Assembly: GCF_900103525.1 (NCBI RefSeq)
Contig: NZ_FNHN01000007.1
Location: 248,001-312,000, forward strand
Direction: 5' to 3'
DNA length: 64,000 nt
DNA from: Bacillus sp. OK048
Lineage (GTDB): Bacteria > Bacillota > Bacilli > Bacillales > Cytobacillaceae
Both the position numbers and the translations under genes were made by a program. Shown piece by piece: positions 44,565 through 54,796 of the stretch. Below the pieces are notes generated by a model that did not search any database, was not told the DNA's origin, and saw nothing but the letters and a program-made list of their open reading frames with translations. How positions within the stretch are numbered: the stretch's first letter is position 1; every line of letters begins with the position of its first letter.

Positions 44565-45998
44565 ATGTCGAAATCATTGATGAAAAACGCTTTTTTTAAT
44601 ACTTTGTATAAGGCATTAACAGTAGTTTTTCCATTATTTACTGTTTCTTATGCATCTCACATTCTTGGTCCTGCTGGTATTGGGAATGTTTCGTCTGCAC
44701 AGAACATAGTGACATATTTTACAATGTTTGCATCGCTTGGTATTCCTTCATATGGTGTCCGTGCAATTGCAAAAATAAGATCTGCTAGCGGCAAAGAAAA
44801 AAATCAAATTTTTTCTGAACTATTCCTAATTAATGCATTAGCTACTTCAATTTGCATTGTAGCCTATTTAATTATGCTTAATGTATTTGAAACTCCTAGT
44901 ACACTTAATATTATTTTTGGTTTATTAATCGTATTAAATTATTTTAATATTGAATGGGTTTACCAAGGACTTGAAAAGTATCAATATATTGCTATGCGTA
45001 GCTTAGCAATAAAAGTTATATCATTAATATTAATGCTTATATTGGTAAAAACAAAACAAGATATTTGGATATATGCTATAATTGTATGTTTTGGTACCGT
45101 AGGAAATTATATCTTTAATATGGTTCAATTGAGAAGGTATGTTAATTTTCGTTTCTTTAATCTTAAAGTCAGTCGGCATTTTAAGCCAATTATTATATTT
45201 TTTGCATCCGTTCTTGCTATTGAACTATATAGTCTTTTAGATATTACCATGCTGACTAAAATGAGTAACCCTGAATCTGTAGGATATTTTTCAAATGCTG
45301 TAAAAATTGTAAAAATGTTAGCAGGCACTTTTACAGCGATAGGTGCTGTACTATTACCTAGATTAAGTATATATTATTCTCAGAATGATCTGAAAAGAGT
45401 AGAAGAAGTTATAAATACGTTTTTAAAAATTATGATATTTATATCAATACCAAGTTGCGTGGGATTGGTATTAATTTCAGATAAGATAGTATTTGTTTTA
45501 TTTGGCCGTGATTTTTTACCAGCAATAGAAACTATAAAAATTTTGAGTCCATTGCTAATTTTAATGCCTTTATCGGGGGGAGTATTTGGACAATTATTAC
45601 TTACAACAGATAAAGAAAAAACTTTTTTCAAGTGTGTGTTTTTTGGGACCTGCGTAAATGTAATATTAAATGTTATATTAATTCCGTTATATAATCAAAA
45701 TGGTGCTGCTATTGCTTCTGTTGCAACTGAGGCTATGGTCACTGCGCTAATGCTTGTAGCTTGTCGGAAATTGACGAAAATACCATTAAATGTAAAGTAT
45801 TACCTTTCGATTGGTATATCAGCTTTTTGTATGGCATTAGTAATTACTTTAGTAGAAAAGATATTTTCTGGTGTAAGCCTGTTACCTCTTATGGTTCTCG
45901 ATGTTGTTTTAGGAGCATTAACCTATTTTATTATTTTACTGATGCTAAAAAATGATATTATGTTATCCGCTATTGCAAAGTTGAAAAGAATAAAGTAA
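44565..45998 (+). CDS. wzx: Wzx-type flippase (MOP family)
   Basis: 477 residues with about 12-14 transmembrane helices. The N-terminus (LMKNAFFNTLYKALTVVFPL, then YASHILGPAGIGNVSSAQNI) is the conserved start of Wzx/RfbX proteins. It moves lipid-linked repeat units across the membrane for Wzy. GAGGAGAAGAG precedes the ATG. Confidence 0.93.
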   Translation: MSKSLMKNAFFNTLYKALTVVFPLFTVSYASHILGPAGIGNVSSAQNIVTYFTMFASLGIPSYGVRAIAKIRSASGKEKNQIFSELFLINALATSICIVAYLIMLNVFETPSTLNIIFGLLIVLNYFNIEWVYQGLEKYQYIAMRSLAIKVISLILMLILVKTKQDIWIYAIIVCFGTVGNYIFNMVQLRRYVNFRFFNLKVSRHFKPIIIFFASVLAIELYSLLDITMLTKMSNPESVGYFSNAVKIVKMLAGTFTAIGAVLLPRLSIYYSQNDLKRVEEVINTFLKIMIFISIPSCVGLVLISDKIVFVLFGRDFLPAIETIKILSPLLILMPLSGGVFGQLLLTTDKEKTFFKCVFFGTCVNVILNVILIPLYNQNGAAIASVATEAMVTALMLVACRKLTKIPLNVKYYLSIGISAFCMALVITLVEKIFSGVSLLPLMVLDVVLGALTYFIILLMLKNDIMLSAIAKLKRIK

Positions 45999-46308
45999 TT
46001 CAGGAACTTTACGGGAGTTATGGCCCAGATATGGTATGCAGTAGCAATAATGAAGGTATATACTTTAACGAATTGTGTAGAATATAAAAGCCGGATGCCC
46101 TTCCTTCTCCATGTTCCAGGGAAAATAAGAAAAAATATATATAATTACAGTAAAGATGCTATTTTACAATTAACTCATGAAGGATACAGCATCGTAGAAA
46201 ATTCGAAGAAATTGGCAAATACCTATATAACTTGAAGGAAAATTTATATAGTAAGTGAAATTAGAATAAAAGATGTGCAAAAAATTAATTCAAGAGGGTA
46301 GTAATACA

Positions 46309-47196
46309 ATGGAAATATCAAGAATGTTTAAAAATTTTTCTAATAGACTTATGAAATCAATATTAGATGAGGAAAGTTTCACAAAATTAAAATTTTATAT
46401 ACTACAAGGTTATAAGTTAAATCTAAAAGAACCTAAAACTCTTTCTGAGAAAATACAATGGATCAAACTTTATAGTGACCTTGAATCTTTGTCTAGTTAT
46501 ATTGACAAATTTGAAGTAAGAAAATATATAAAATTTAAAGTTGGAGAAGAATATTTAATTCCTTTAATCGATGTTTATGATAGTAGCGATAAAATTGATT
46601 TTAAATCTTTGCCAAAATCATTTGTTGCAAAAGCAACTCATGCATCCGGTTGGAACTTAATTGTAAAAGATAAGGATTCCATTATCTGGGAAGAGGAGAA
46701 GCAAAAGATAGATAAATGGATAAACTCTAGTTTTTATATAAAAACAGGTGAAAGAAATTATAAGAACATTAGAGGGAGGGTTGTAATTGAGGATTTAATT
46801 GAGGATCCTTCAGGTGATTTAAAAGACTATAAAATTTTCTGTTTTGATGGCCAGCCAAAATTCATTCAAGTGGATGGGGATAGGTATGAAAATCATAAGA
46901 GAGATATATATGATACTGATTGGAATAGATTAAACGTAACATATATGCATGGAAATTTAAAGTCACCCGTTCAAAAACCTAAAAAATTCAATGAACTCCT
47001 AGAAATTGCAAAGAAACTTTCGTCTGATTTTAAATTTGTAAGAGTGGATTTGTATTACACTGAGGACAAAATATTTTTTGGTGAATTAACTTTTACTCCT
47101 GGTAATGGTTTTGAGCGTTTTTCGAAGAGGCAGGTTGATTTAGAATTTGGAGGATACCTAAACTTAAATGGTAATTCTATCATAAATAAACAATAG
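46309..47196 (+). CDS. TupA-like ATP-grasp protein
   Basis: 295 residues. KLNLKEPKTLSEKIQWIKLY at the N-terminus, FVAKATHASGWNLIV, VVIEDLIEDPSGDLKDYKIF and a final FFGELTFTPGNGFERF mark the TupA-like ATP-grasp family found in capsule and teichuronopeptide clusters. It probably attaches an amino acid or similar group to a uronic acid of the polymer, in keeping with the UDP-glucose dehydrogenase that follows. The ribosome site (GAGGGTAG) is 10 nt before ATG 46309. Confidence 0.85.
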   Translation: MEISRMFKNFSNRLMKSILDEESFTKLKFYILQGYKLNLKEPKTLSEKIQWIKLYSDLESLSSYIDKFEVRKYIKFKVGEEYLIPLIDVYDSSDKIDFKSLPKSFVAKATHASGWNLIVKDKDSIIWEEEKQKIDKWINSSFYIKTGERNYKNIRGRVVIEDLIEDPSGDLKDYKIFCFDGQPKFIQVDGDRYENHKRDIYDTDWNRLNVTYMHGNLKSPVQKPKKFNELLEIAKKLSSDFKFVRVDLYYTEDKIFFGELTFTPGNGFERFSKRQVDLEFGGYLNLNGNSIINKQ

Positions 47197-47893
47197 TTAT
47201 GTTTGAATTCAAGTTGAAAAAGAAAAAGTTATATTTAAGATTCTCGGTAATGGATATTAGGAACAAGGTCAACGAACATATATTCCTTTTATTCATTCTT
47301 GGGTTGGATTTAATATCTCTATTAACAATATTCAAATTGCATAAATGTTGAATATCATTGTTGTGTTATTAGAGAATTAAATATCATTAAAGATAGTTAG
47401 ATTAAAAGGTGAACAAAGAAATATTGGGTTGGACTCCCTAAAAGTGATGGTGGAGAGAAAGTACCACGTCATAACTCGGAATTTTTAAAGGTCGATAGAA
47501 TACTTGACTAGTAGAATCAAAAGATTTGGTCAAAAATGATATGGGAATGAGCTTGGTTGAATCTTATTGTGTATAGTATTCTGTTGGATGGAAGATAGCC
47601 AACAGATGTAACGAGTCTTTGAATGCTTATATAAAGGGAATTATTTAATAAATGTCTAGGGGTTATTAGGACCAATATGCGATTGCCTAAAACAACCCGA
47701 AGTAAGTTTAGATGTGAGTATAATAGAGTTAACTTTGTTTTCACTCTTCTTTATATATTGAGTGCAATTTAAAGTAATAAATTGGAGTTATCAGTACTTG
47801 CTATAATTTATGATTATGATTAATGTGTTTAATTGGTTTTCAAGCCCTTGTATATATTAAAAGGAAAATAAAAATTTTTGAGGTGGGAAACAA
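47197..47893. other. Gene-free AT-rich region with degraded sequence
   Basis: About 700 bp without an intact frame. Short runs such as YWVGLPKSDGGEKVPRHNSEF (seen as WVGLPKSDGGEKVPRH) near 47430 suggest a decayed EPS gene, not identified. The last 60 bp should carry the promoter of the dehydrogenase gene. Confidence 0.4.
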
Positions 47894-49213
47894 ATGAAAA
47901 TCTCAGTAGCTGGAACTGGGTATGTTGGCTTAGTAACTGGGGTCTGTTTAGCGGAACATAATCATTCTGTTACTTGTGTGGATATAGATGAAAAAAAAGT
48001 AGCCTTAATGAAGGATGGTATTTCTCCTATTTATGAACCAGGCCTCGAAGAATTAATGTTGAAAAATATGGATAAATTAAATTTTACAACTGATTTTAAG
48101 AAAGCATATAAAGATGCAGATGTTATTTTTATCGGTGTTGGAACTCCAGAAAAGCAGGATGGTTCTGCTAATTTAAGTTATGTTTATGGTGTTGCGGAAC
48201 AAATCGCTGGAAGTATAGAGAAGGATTGTGTAATAGTTGTAAAGTCAACTGTACCAATTGGAACAAATGATAAAATTGAAGATTTGATAAAATCCAAACT
48301 GGTACATGATGTGAATGTATATGTGGCTTCTAGCCCAGAGTTTTTGGCGCAAGGTACTGCTGTAAAAGATACTCTACATCCATCTAGAATTGTAATTGGT
48401 GTAGAGGAAAAAAATGCTAGTGTAGTATTAAAAGAGGTATATAAAGATTTTAATGCACCACTTATTGTTACGAATAGAAAAAGTGCTGAAATGATTAAGT
48501 ATGCCTCTAATGATTTCCTTGCACTAAAAATCTCTTTTATTAATGAAATAGCAAACCTTTGTGAAATTATTGGAGCAGATATAGAGGATGTTGCATTGGG
48601 GATGGGTTATGATAGCCGGATAGGAAATCGCTTTTTAAACGCAGGGATTGGTTACGGTGGATCGTGTTTTCCTAAGGATACAAAAGCTCTGCATTGGCTT
48701 GCAAATTTCCATGATAATGAATTAAAAACTGTTAAGGCAGCTATTGATGTAAATGAAAATCAAAAGCTAAAATTAATCAAAAAATCACGTAAGTATTTCG
48801 ATAGCTTCTACGGACTAAATATTGCTGTGCTAGGCTTAACCTTCAAACCTGGAACGGATGATTTAAGAGAAGCGCCTACTCTTGTAAATATTCCTATCAT
48901 GCTAGAGGATGGAGCAAAGGTAAAAGCGTGGGATCCTGTTGGAGTTGAGAATTTTAAGAAAAAGTTCCCTGAAGAAATTACTTATTGCAATACAATAGAA
49001 GACACTTTAAGTAATGCAGATGTATGTTTCATCTTTACTGAATGGGATGAAGTAAAAGACTTTGACCTAACAAAGTATAGTAAACTAATGAAAAATCCTA
49101 TTGTTATAGATGGAAGAAACTGCTATGATTTGAAACGTGTTAGAAAAGCTAACTTGATATATGAATCTATTGGAAGAGAGACTGTTAATAGTTTTGAAGG
49201 TATATTAGTTTAG
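47894..49213 (+). CDS. ugd: UDP-glucose 6-dehydrogenase
   Basis: 439 residues, full length. Rossmann start KISVAGTGYVGLVTGVCLAE, STVPIGTND, the hinge region and the catalytic Cys in GYGGSCFPKD (C258), then LGLTFKPGTDDLREAP. It oxidises UDP-glucose (made by GalU at 34205-35098) to UDP-glucuronate, so the polymer likely contains a uronic acid. GAGGTGGG precedes the ATG. It is separated from the rest of the cluster by about 700 bp. Confidence 0.95.
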   Translation: MKISVAGTGYVGLVTGVCLAEHNHSVTCVDIDEKKVALMKDGISPIYEPGLEELMLKNMDKLNFTTDFKKAYKDADVIFIGVGTPEKQDGSANLSYVYGVAEQIAGSIEKDCVIVVKSTVPIGTNDKIEDLIKSKLVHDVNVYVASSPEFLAQGTAVKDTLHPSRIVIGVEEKNASVVLKEVYKDFNAPLIVTNRKSAEMIKYASNDFLALKISFINEIANLCEIIGADIEDVALGMGYDSRIGNRFLNAGIGYGGSCFPKDTKALHWLANFHDNELKTVKAAIDVNENQKLKLIKKSRKYFDSFYGLNIAVLGLTFKPGTDDLREAPTLVNIPIMLEDGAKVKAWDPVGVENFKKKFPEEITYCNTIEDTLSNADVCFIFTEWDEVKDFDLTKYSKLMKNPIVIDGRNCYDLKRVRKANLIYESIGRETVNSFEGILV

Positions 49214-49640
49214 CTGAATGAAAGATTCTGTTCTAACTATATGACTTGATAACTTTAATAATATTAAGAAGCAGCTTGAGATTAATTCATCAGGCTGATT
49301 TTTTTGATTCGGGCTATATTTGTTTGGTAGAAACTAATTGTTATTACTAGTGAAAATTGACTTATAATACAGGGGGTGGACAAAGTTCTTCAAATACATA
49401 TGCCTTGATTCCATTCATACCAACCTTTTATGCTACTTCTAAATAAAAATCAGGTGATATGACGGGAATCATACGCGATCACTATTCCACGCTTTTAGTA
49501 AACACATGATTTCAGTAAAAGTGAAAATCTAATAAAATTTAAATGAATGCCGTTAATTAAAGGAAAAAGATAGGAGGCTAGTTAATGGTAAAAGGTTAGA
49601 TTCACGCTTTCCTTTTTAAACCCTAAAGAAGCCGTTAGTA
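49214..49640. other. Intergenic region, nothing recognised
   Basis: No gene seen. A weak hairpin with a T run (TCAGGCTGATTTTTTT, near 49290-49306) may end ugd transcription. Confidence 0.4.
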
Positions 49641-50145
49641 TTAATTGATTACGTGTGACACAATTAATACTGTATTGCCCTCTAGTTCAAACTCCTCGAA
49701 TCCAACTGGAAGGATAAAATGCATTCCTTTTTTCAATAGATAGTGTTCTCCTTCATTTAGTAATGCGCCTTCACCTTCAATGACACTTACAAGTATGTAG
49801 CGCTCATTAAATGTGAAAGTCACCTTTTCATTTACTTCTATTTGTCTTTGCGATTGTAATCAAACACCATGTAGATTGTGCCAGAACTTTGCTGCGTTTC
49901 TAACACAAGTGTTCCCTCACATCAAGCGTGTATCTTTCCGCTTGGTACATAGAAAAATATCGCTAGGAGTAATTTTTACCATAGGGGGAAGTCTATTCCA
50001 TTTTCATTCCATTTGGGTGGGTGGAGATGGCCCAGCATTCTCCTGTATAAATTGTAGGGATGTCATAACCAAACTCAGTTGCTAAGGCGTTACCGCCCCA
50101 AATAGTTCTTTGAAAACTGGCTTAAAAATAATGGTTGCGAAATGA
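49641..50145 (-). pseudogene. manA: Degraded mannose-6-phosphate isomerase
   Basis: On the minus strand an N-terminal piece reads QPLF..., WGGNALATEFGYDIP, TGECWAISTHPNG (type I phosphomannose isomerase motifs). Stops and frameshifts follow, then an intact C-terminal cupin piece (60 codons, RYILVSVIEGEGALL, YLLKKGMHFILP, TVLIVSHVI). Only about half of the normal 315 residues remain, so there is also an internal deletion. It lies directly downstream of a broken ROK fructokinase gene, like gmuE-gmuF of Bacillus. Confidence 0.85.
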
Positions 50146-50179
50146 GAACCCCCGCTGTTTATAAATTCTTTTGAAGTGC

Positions 50180-50985
50180 TTGCTAGGATAGCATAAGTGA
50201 TCTCGTCATACCTGCATTATCGCCAAAACCAGGACTAACAATATAGTCAGATAGCTCTGGTAAAATGAAATAATCGGCAATGAATTTTTTTAAATAATTA
50301 TATATTGAAGGAAATAATTGTGTTTGATTCATGATTCCGCCACCAAGGATAACTTTTTTCGGAGAGTGAGAGAATCAACAAATATTCCATAATAGCTTGA
50401 GCAATATAATAACTTTGTAATTCACATGCTTCCGGCCTGTCCGTAAGCTCAACTCCTCTGATGCCCCAACGTGCCTCTATTGCTGGTCCAGAAGCGAGAC
50501 CTTCATATTCATCTTCCAGATGACGTCTTACAAGAATATGACCCATTTCCAGATGGGATAACCCTTGGAGTAGTTTGCCATGGACAACGGCTCCTGCACC
50601 AATGCCCGTTCCAAAGGTTATGTATAAGCAACTATCCGAACCCTTTGCAACTCCATAAATTGCCTCACCTAATGCGGCTGCGTTCACATCTGTATTAAAA
50701 CCTATCGGTATGCCGAAATCGTTCTCTAACGTCTTTACGATCGGGTAATTACGCCAACCTGGTTTAGGTGTCGAAGTGATGTGGCCATAACTAGGAATTT
50801 CCTTGTCCAGATTAAGTGGCCCGAAAGACCCCACCTCAATTGCCTCAAGCTGGTGGCCCTTAGCATCGTTTCCTCAGGGACAGTCGTTGGTATTTGAATT
50901 CCTTCTATGATTTTGCCTGTTTCATCCCCGATAGCACAAACAAACTTCGTACCACGTACCGCCGGCTTCAACTGCACCTAACATC
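50180..50985 (-). pseudogene. Broken ROK-family fructokinase, interrupted by IS21 at its start
   Basis: Minus-strand pieces in three frames: LGAVEAGG with KFVCAIGDETGKIIEG and IQIPTTVPEETM; then GSFGPLNLDKEIPSYGHITS, TDVNAAALGEAIYG, ITFGTGIGAGAV, the zinc-site-like HLEMGHILVRR (one Cys changed) and AIEARWG; then the C-terminal SPGFGDNAG. A 7-bp duplication (GTGGTAC) near 50950 causes one frameshift. The original ATG and its ribosome site AGGTGG lie beyond the IS, at 53467-53490. The IS target duplication ACATC covers the start codon. Confidence 0.85.
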
Positions 50986-51021
50986 TGTAACCGTCAAGTT
51001 GTTTTGAACACTTTTTGCTAA

Positions 51022-51792
51022 TTAAGATTGAACACTTTCTTTCTCAAAAATGGTAAATCGGTGCTTTAATCTATAGCTGTCATTTTCATTTAACTGAACA
51101 ACCTCTACTCTGTGAAGCAATCGATCCAATATTGCTGTTGTAATTCCTTGATCGCCCATCAATTCAACCCATTCTTCTGGTCCTTTATTTGAGGTTAAGA
51201 TAATGGAACTTCGTTCATATAAATGATTAATTAGATGAAAGAACAGGTTAGCTTCCCGTTGATCCATTGCCAAATACATTAGATCATCAATAATAACCAA
51301 ATCTGATTCTTTTATTCTCTTTAACTGCACCTGTGATTTTCGAATATACTCTTCTGTTTTTAATAGATGAACAAGTTCGCCCATACTTGAAAAGGAGACT
51401 TTATAACCCTTTGAAATGGCTTCTATTCCTAGGCCAATCCCAATATGAGTTTTACCTGCACCAGGCGGTCCTAATAGAATAATATTGTATTGCTGCTCCA
51501 GCCAATTGAGTTCTCTTAATTGGTTTAATTGACGCTTACTAAGAGATTCTTGTTCTTCAATATTAAATTCATCTAATGTCTTATGATAAGGGAATCTGGC
51601 CAATTTCAGCCTTTTTTCCACATTTTTCTCTTCTCGTCGTTTCACTTCAAACATTAGGATTTCCTGCATAAACTCTTGATAAGTCCAAGACATTGTTTCG
51701 GCATTACGAAGTAATACTGGCAGCTCATTAGCCGTTTCCGTCATCCGAAGATGACGGAGTTGTTCTTGAAGAACATTTACCGTTGTATTCAT
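51022..51792 (-). CDS. istB: IS21 helper ATPase IstB
   Basis: 256 residues of the DnaC/IstB AAA+ family: Walker A IILLGPPGAGKTHIGIG, Walker B LVIIDDL, sensor SIILTSNKGPEEW, and the final TAILDRLLHRVEVV. It controls target choice and activates IstA. It starts one nucleotide inside the istA stop, the usual coupling. Confidence 0.95.
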   Translation of the reverse strand: MNTTVNVLQEQLRHLRMTETANELPVLLRNAETMSWTYQEFMQEILMFEVKRREEKNVEKRLKLARFPYHKTLDEFNIEEQESLSKRQLNQLRELNWLEQQYNIILLGPPGAGKTHIGIGLGIEAISKGYKVSFSSMGELVHLLKTEEYIRKSQVQLKRIKESDLVIIDDLMYLAMDQREANLFFHLINHLYERSSIILTSNKGPEEWVELMGDQGITTAILDRLLHRVEVVQLNENDSYRLKHRFTIFEKESVQS

Positions 51793-53345
51793 TACGAAGC
51801 ACCCCCAATAATGTTGAAATAGACATTCATTTCCCTAGTTGCTGCTGTAGCTTTTAAAGCGGGGTTATTATTTTTTACTTTCTGTTTTGAAGAAGGACTA
51901 GGAGCTTTTGTTTCTTTTAATCGAGTTATATGTTGTGCAATATCCCGTAGGTCGTTGGCACTCCATAACTGATCTTTAATACAAACAGCTAAGGCTTCAT
52001 CTATCCCAGAACGGTAATGGGTAATAGCTAGTTGAATGACTTGAAGCTGATCTCGTACATATCTTGGGTAACGAACAGCTACTTCATGAATAAATAACTC
52101 TGCCTTCTCTTGATCACTAAACTGGCGAATAATTGTTTCCTTATAAGCTTGAATACCTTTTGAACGATCTCTTGTATGCTGACGATTCTTTATTAATTCA
52201 CCTTTACCATGACACAATCGGTGTTTGGCTAATATCTCTCCTTGCGGAGCTGCGCTAATAATAAGCTCTTCCTCTTGAATTTCAATAAAAACTGTATTAT
52301 TACCTCTTGGTCGATATGTACCTAGAGGAACTGAATAACGATTGGATTTATATTTAATGACATTGTCCTTTTGAACCGTTCTTGATATACTAGAACCAAT
52401 GTTACTCTCGAGAGAGAGTAGGGATGAGACTGGCTTTAAGTGTTGCTTTTCCAGGGCGTGCACTTCTACCGGTCTCTTTTTAGTTGTGTTATGTACATTG
52501 TAATTACCCGTTCTTTCTAACCACGATACGCACTTTTCATTCCATGTATCAATATTTGAGAATACCCTGTGTTTTGCAAAATTTCCTTTTACAAATTTAA
52601 CAACATTCTCAACCTTTCCCTTAGTTGCTGGGTCTGATTTACGACATAAATATATTCGGAAACCTCGTTCTTGCTTGTATGCTTGAAATTCTCCCGTCAG
52701 GATAATGTCCCCTGCATTTTCGCTAACTGTAATTAGATGGTCTTGATCGTAAACTATTTCCTCTGGCATGCCACCAAAGTATTGAAAAGCTCTCTCATGA
52801 CAATGAATAGTATCTCTGGTTGTAAACGGGCGTGCTAACCATTCCACGTATTTAAACCGTGAGTGAGAGAGGACAAAGGTTATAAAGTATAATTTAACTT
52901 CTTTGTTTCCCGTATTCTTTACAGTTATTTCTCCCCAATCTACTTGTACTTGGTGTCCCATCGGTAATTCCTCAACAGCCTCATGTGGGCGAATATTAAT
53001 TTCCTTTGGTATTTGATAGATATCTCTTATTTCACTTACATATCCTCGAATAGTACTTCCTCCGATTTCAATGGTTGGGTATCGTTCCCTTAACCAATCT
53101 TCGATTTGAGCAGATGATAAATCTGGGTGTTTTTTCAACCAATTAATAATACGATCCCGAAAGGGATCTAACTTTTTCCTGCTGCTACTTAAAGAATTAA
53201 CCCAATCTGAAGCTTTCCCCAAATCCATATCTAAGTATTTATAAACAGTATTCCTAGAAATCTTTAGCTTCTTGGCAATTGTAGCAACCTTAAATCCTTG
53301 TTCTTTTAATTGATGCACTTCTAAATACATTAGTAATTTTTCCAC
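51792..53345 (-). CDS. istA: IS21 transposase IstA
   Basis: 517 residues. N-terminal HTH (GFKVATIAKKLKISRNTVYKYL), then an integrase core with the DDE acidic residues (VQVDWGEITV, IVYDQDHLI, and a Glu in GKVENVVKFVKGNFAKHR), and a C-terminal Mu-type beta-barrel. Full length and without stops. It acts with IstB. Confidence 0.95.
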   Translation of the reverse strand: MEKLLMYLEVHQLKEQGFKVATIAKKLKISRNTVYKYLDMDLGKASDWVNSLSSSRKKLDPFRDRIINWLKKHPDLSSAQIEDWLRERYPTIEIGGSTIRGYVSEIRDIYQIPKEINIRPHEAVEELPMGHQVQVDWGEITVKNTGNKEVKLYFITFVLSHSRFKYVEWLARPFTTRDTIHCHERAFQYFGGMPEEIVYDQDHLITVSENAGDIILTGEFQAYKQERGFRIYLCRKSDPATKGKVENVVKFVKGNFAKHRVFSNIDTWNEKCVSWLERTGNYNVHNTTKKRPVEVHALEKQHLKPVSSLLSLESNIGSSISRTVQKDNVIKYKSNRYSVPLGTYRPRGNNTVFIEIQEEELIISAAPQGEILAKHRLCHGKGELIKNRQHTRDRSKGIQAYKETIIRQFSDQEKAELFIHEVAVRYPRYVRDQLQVIQLAITHYRSGIDEALAVCIKDQLWSANDLRDIAQHITRLKETKAPSPSSKQKVKNNNPALKATAATREMNVYFNIIGGAS

Positions 53346-53466
53346 CTATCTTATCCTCCAGCCAAACATAGTTGATAATAGTATCATAGCTTGCTGGAAT
53401 AAATATTGGTAAAAAAGTGTTCAATCTTATCTGGCGGAAACTGTTAATTATAGTCTAGCAGTTACA

Positions 53467-53880
53467 ACATCACGTATTACCACCTATCAAGAATACTTAA
53501 CTTAACCTTTCTATTCATTATACTAAAGAAAGATCATTTATTAAATTCCTCCAGATAATGTAAATAGGAAATTCGTGACTGCTAGTTTAACGTCACTTGG
53601 ATAATTTTTGGATCATATTTTATGAAATCATTCTTTTGCTTTTCAATAGATTCATATTCAAGTTTGATGATGCGGAGGATCATTGAGATTAGTAATTAGT
53701 TAAGATGGGGAAGTGCGACAACAACAATTGATCAGAATTGCACTCATATCTCTATAACAAAAATGCAAATTTACAAATGCAACTACTGAGGAAGTCAAAT
53801 GAAAAAATATGAAACAAAATAAATACCTATAAACTATTCGAAGGCATGAAATCTTAGAACTATTTTTAGAGGAGTATAAA
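53467..53880. other. Region right of the IS, former ROK promoter area
   Basis: The first 25 bp hold, on the minus strand, the displaced ribosome site AGGTGG and start region of the broken fructokinase gene. The rest shows no gene. Confidence 0.5.
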
Positions 53881-53994
53881 CTAAAGCAAAATCCGAAGAA
53901 GTAATTTTATCCAACCAAAGAGTGCTATCCATAGCGGGACACTGATTGAGACACCCCAGAGCAGCCCGTGAATTATATTACCTTGTTCTTCCAT
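53881..53994 (-). CDS. Small membrane protein, 37 aa
   Basis: ATG 53994 follows GGGAGTGG. The product (MEEQGNIIHGLLWGVSISV..., ending WIALFGWIKLLLRILL) is one long hydrophobic helix with a short polar N-terminus, so it should be a single-span membrane peptide. Family unknown. The clean ribosome site and composition support expression. Confidence 0.55.
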   Translation of the reverse strand: MEEQGNIIHGLLWGVSISVPLWIALFGWIKLLLRILL

Positions 53995-54402
53995 TAAAAC
54001 CACTCCCTACAATATAGTAATAGATTACTGTTTATATTGTTTCGATTGATATCATTTAATAGATAATTGAGTAGCGGTAATATAAATGGAGATACCCTAT
54101 AAATATTATTACATTCGTAGGATAAAGAATAATGTGGAAATGTGAATCTATGTTAAAAATACCAAATATAGAGTGAGATTAAAGCGGAAAGTTGTCAGAG
54201 CTATTAATTTTATTTCGACATAACTATCTAAAATTTTAGTGTGGCTTGTGCAATTTTCTTTTCACATTCTCCACGCCCATTTCTTTTTTGTTAAAATTTA
54301 GTATATATTGTCAGATTTTATGTATTTATTATTTATAAATGGTTAATAGTACTATTAACGGCAAGCAATTAATGATATAGTTAACTTGTAAATATATAGT
54401 TC
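53995..54402. other. AT-rich intergenic region
   Basis: No gene. It should contain the divergent promoters of the 37-residue gene (leftward) and of the riboswitch transcript (rightward); neither could be placed with confidence. Confidence 0.4.
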
Positions 54403-54495
54403 GTACGAAAGGGCAACACCATTGAAAAATGGTCTCGCAAAACTATAGGGGCTAACGTTTTTTGAAACTATGCCAGCCAGGTGCCGAATATGATC
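54403..54495 (+). ncRNA. c-di-GMP-I (GEMM-I) riboswitch
   Basis: GGGCAACACC, a CCATT-GAAA-AATGG hairpin with GNRA tetraloop, CGCAAAACTATAGGGGCTAA, and ATGCCAGCCAGG followed by TGCCGA match, in order, the GEMM-I consensus: the ligand-pocket GGCA(A), P2 with tetraloop, CGCAAAG-C-U, GGxCUAA, and the tetraloop receptor/CCAGCC strand. Downstream CACCTTCCTA could pair with TAGGGGG in front of the next start codon, a possible translational switch. The gene controlled is the 43-residue ORF at 54538. Confidence 0.88.
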
Positions 54496-54537
54496 ACCTT
54501 CCTACGAATTATAAGATAGCTATTAGGGGGTAATATT

Positions 54538-54669
54538 ATGTTTATTTTTATTGCAGGACTATTAGTCGGTTCATTTTCAATGCTTACCATTATGAGCCTC
54601 ATGGTTGCAGCAAAAAGGGGAGATCATCAGTTAGAAGCTTTTCAAAGTGAAAAGGCTTGCCAAAACTGA
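54538..54669 (+). CDS. Small DUF3789-like membrane peptide, 43 aa, under a c-di-GMP riboswitch
   Basis: ATG 54538 follows AGGGGG 6 nt upstream. The product has one transmembrane helix with a GxxxG/Ser-rich face (FIFIAGLLVGSFSMLTIM, then SLMVAAKRGD), followed by a charged tail. This is the layout of DUF3789-type small membrane proteins. A c-di-GMP-I riboswitch precedes it by 42 bp and a strong terminator follows about 80 bp later, so it is the only gene under that switch. Function unknown. Confidence 0.75.
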   Translation: MFIFIAGLLVGSFSMLTIMSLMVAAKRGDHQLEAFQSEKACQN

Positions 54670-54750
54670 TTGCCTATTAAAAACGAATATTCTTGAGAAC
54701 ATTATTGTGTTTTATGATTGGAAGATTTCTAGTAATCATTAATAGATTTA

Positions 54751-54796
54751 AGGAACAGGGTATTGCATCTGAAGGTGCATCGTCCTGTTCCTTTTT
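54751..54796 (+). terminator. Rho-independent terminator
   Basis: AGGAACAGG and CCTGTTCCT form a 9-bp stem; the inner TGCATC/GGTGCA extends it. TTTTT follows. It ends the riboswitch-controlled transcript. Confidence 0.85.

Larger units (their letters stand above)
50986..53466 (-). mobile_element. Complete IS21-family insertion sequence
   Basis: 2481 bp from TGTAAC (50986) to GTTACA (53466), with further internal end repeats of the type GATTGAACACTTT near both ends. It is flanked by 5-bp direct repeats ACATC (50981-50985 and 53467-53471). It carries istA and istB, both intact, on the minus strand. The exact target duplication and intact genes suggest recent insertion. Confidence 0.9.

Noticed and set aside
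46020..46235. 71-codon frame between wzx and the TupA-like gene
   Set aside because: No ribosome site and no recognisable family. It may be decayed sequence, so it is not listed as a gene.
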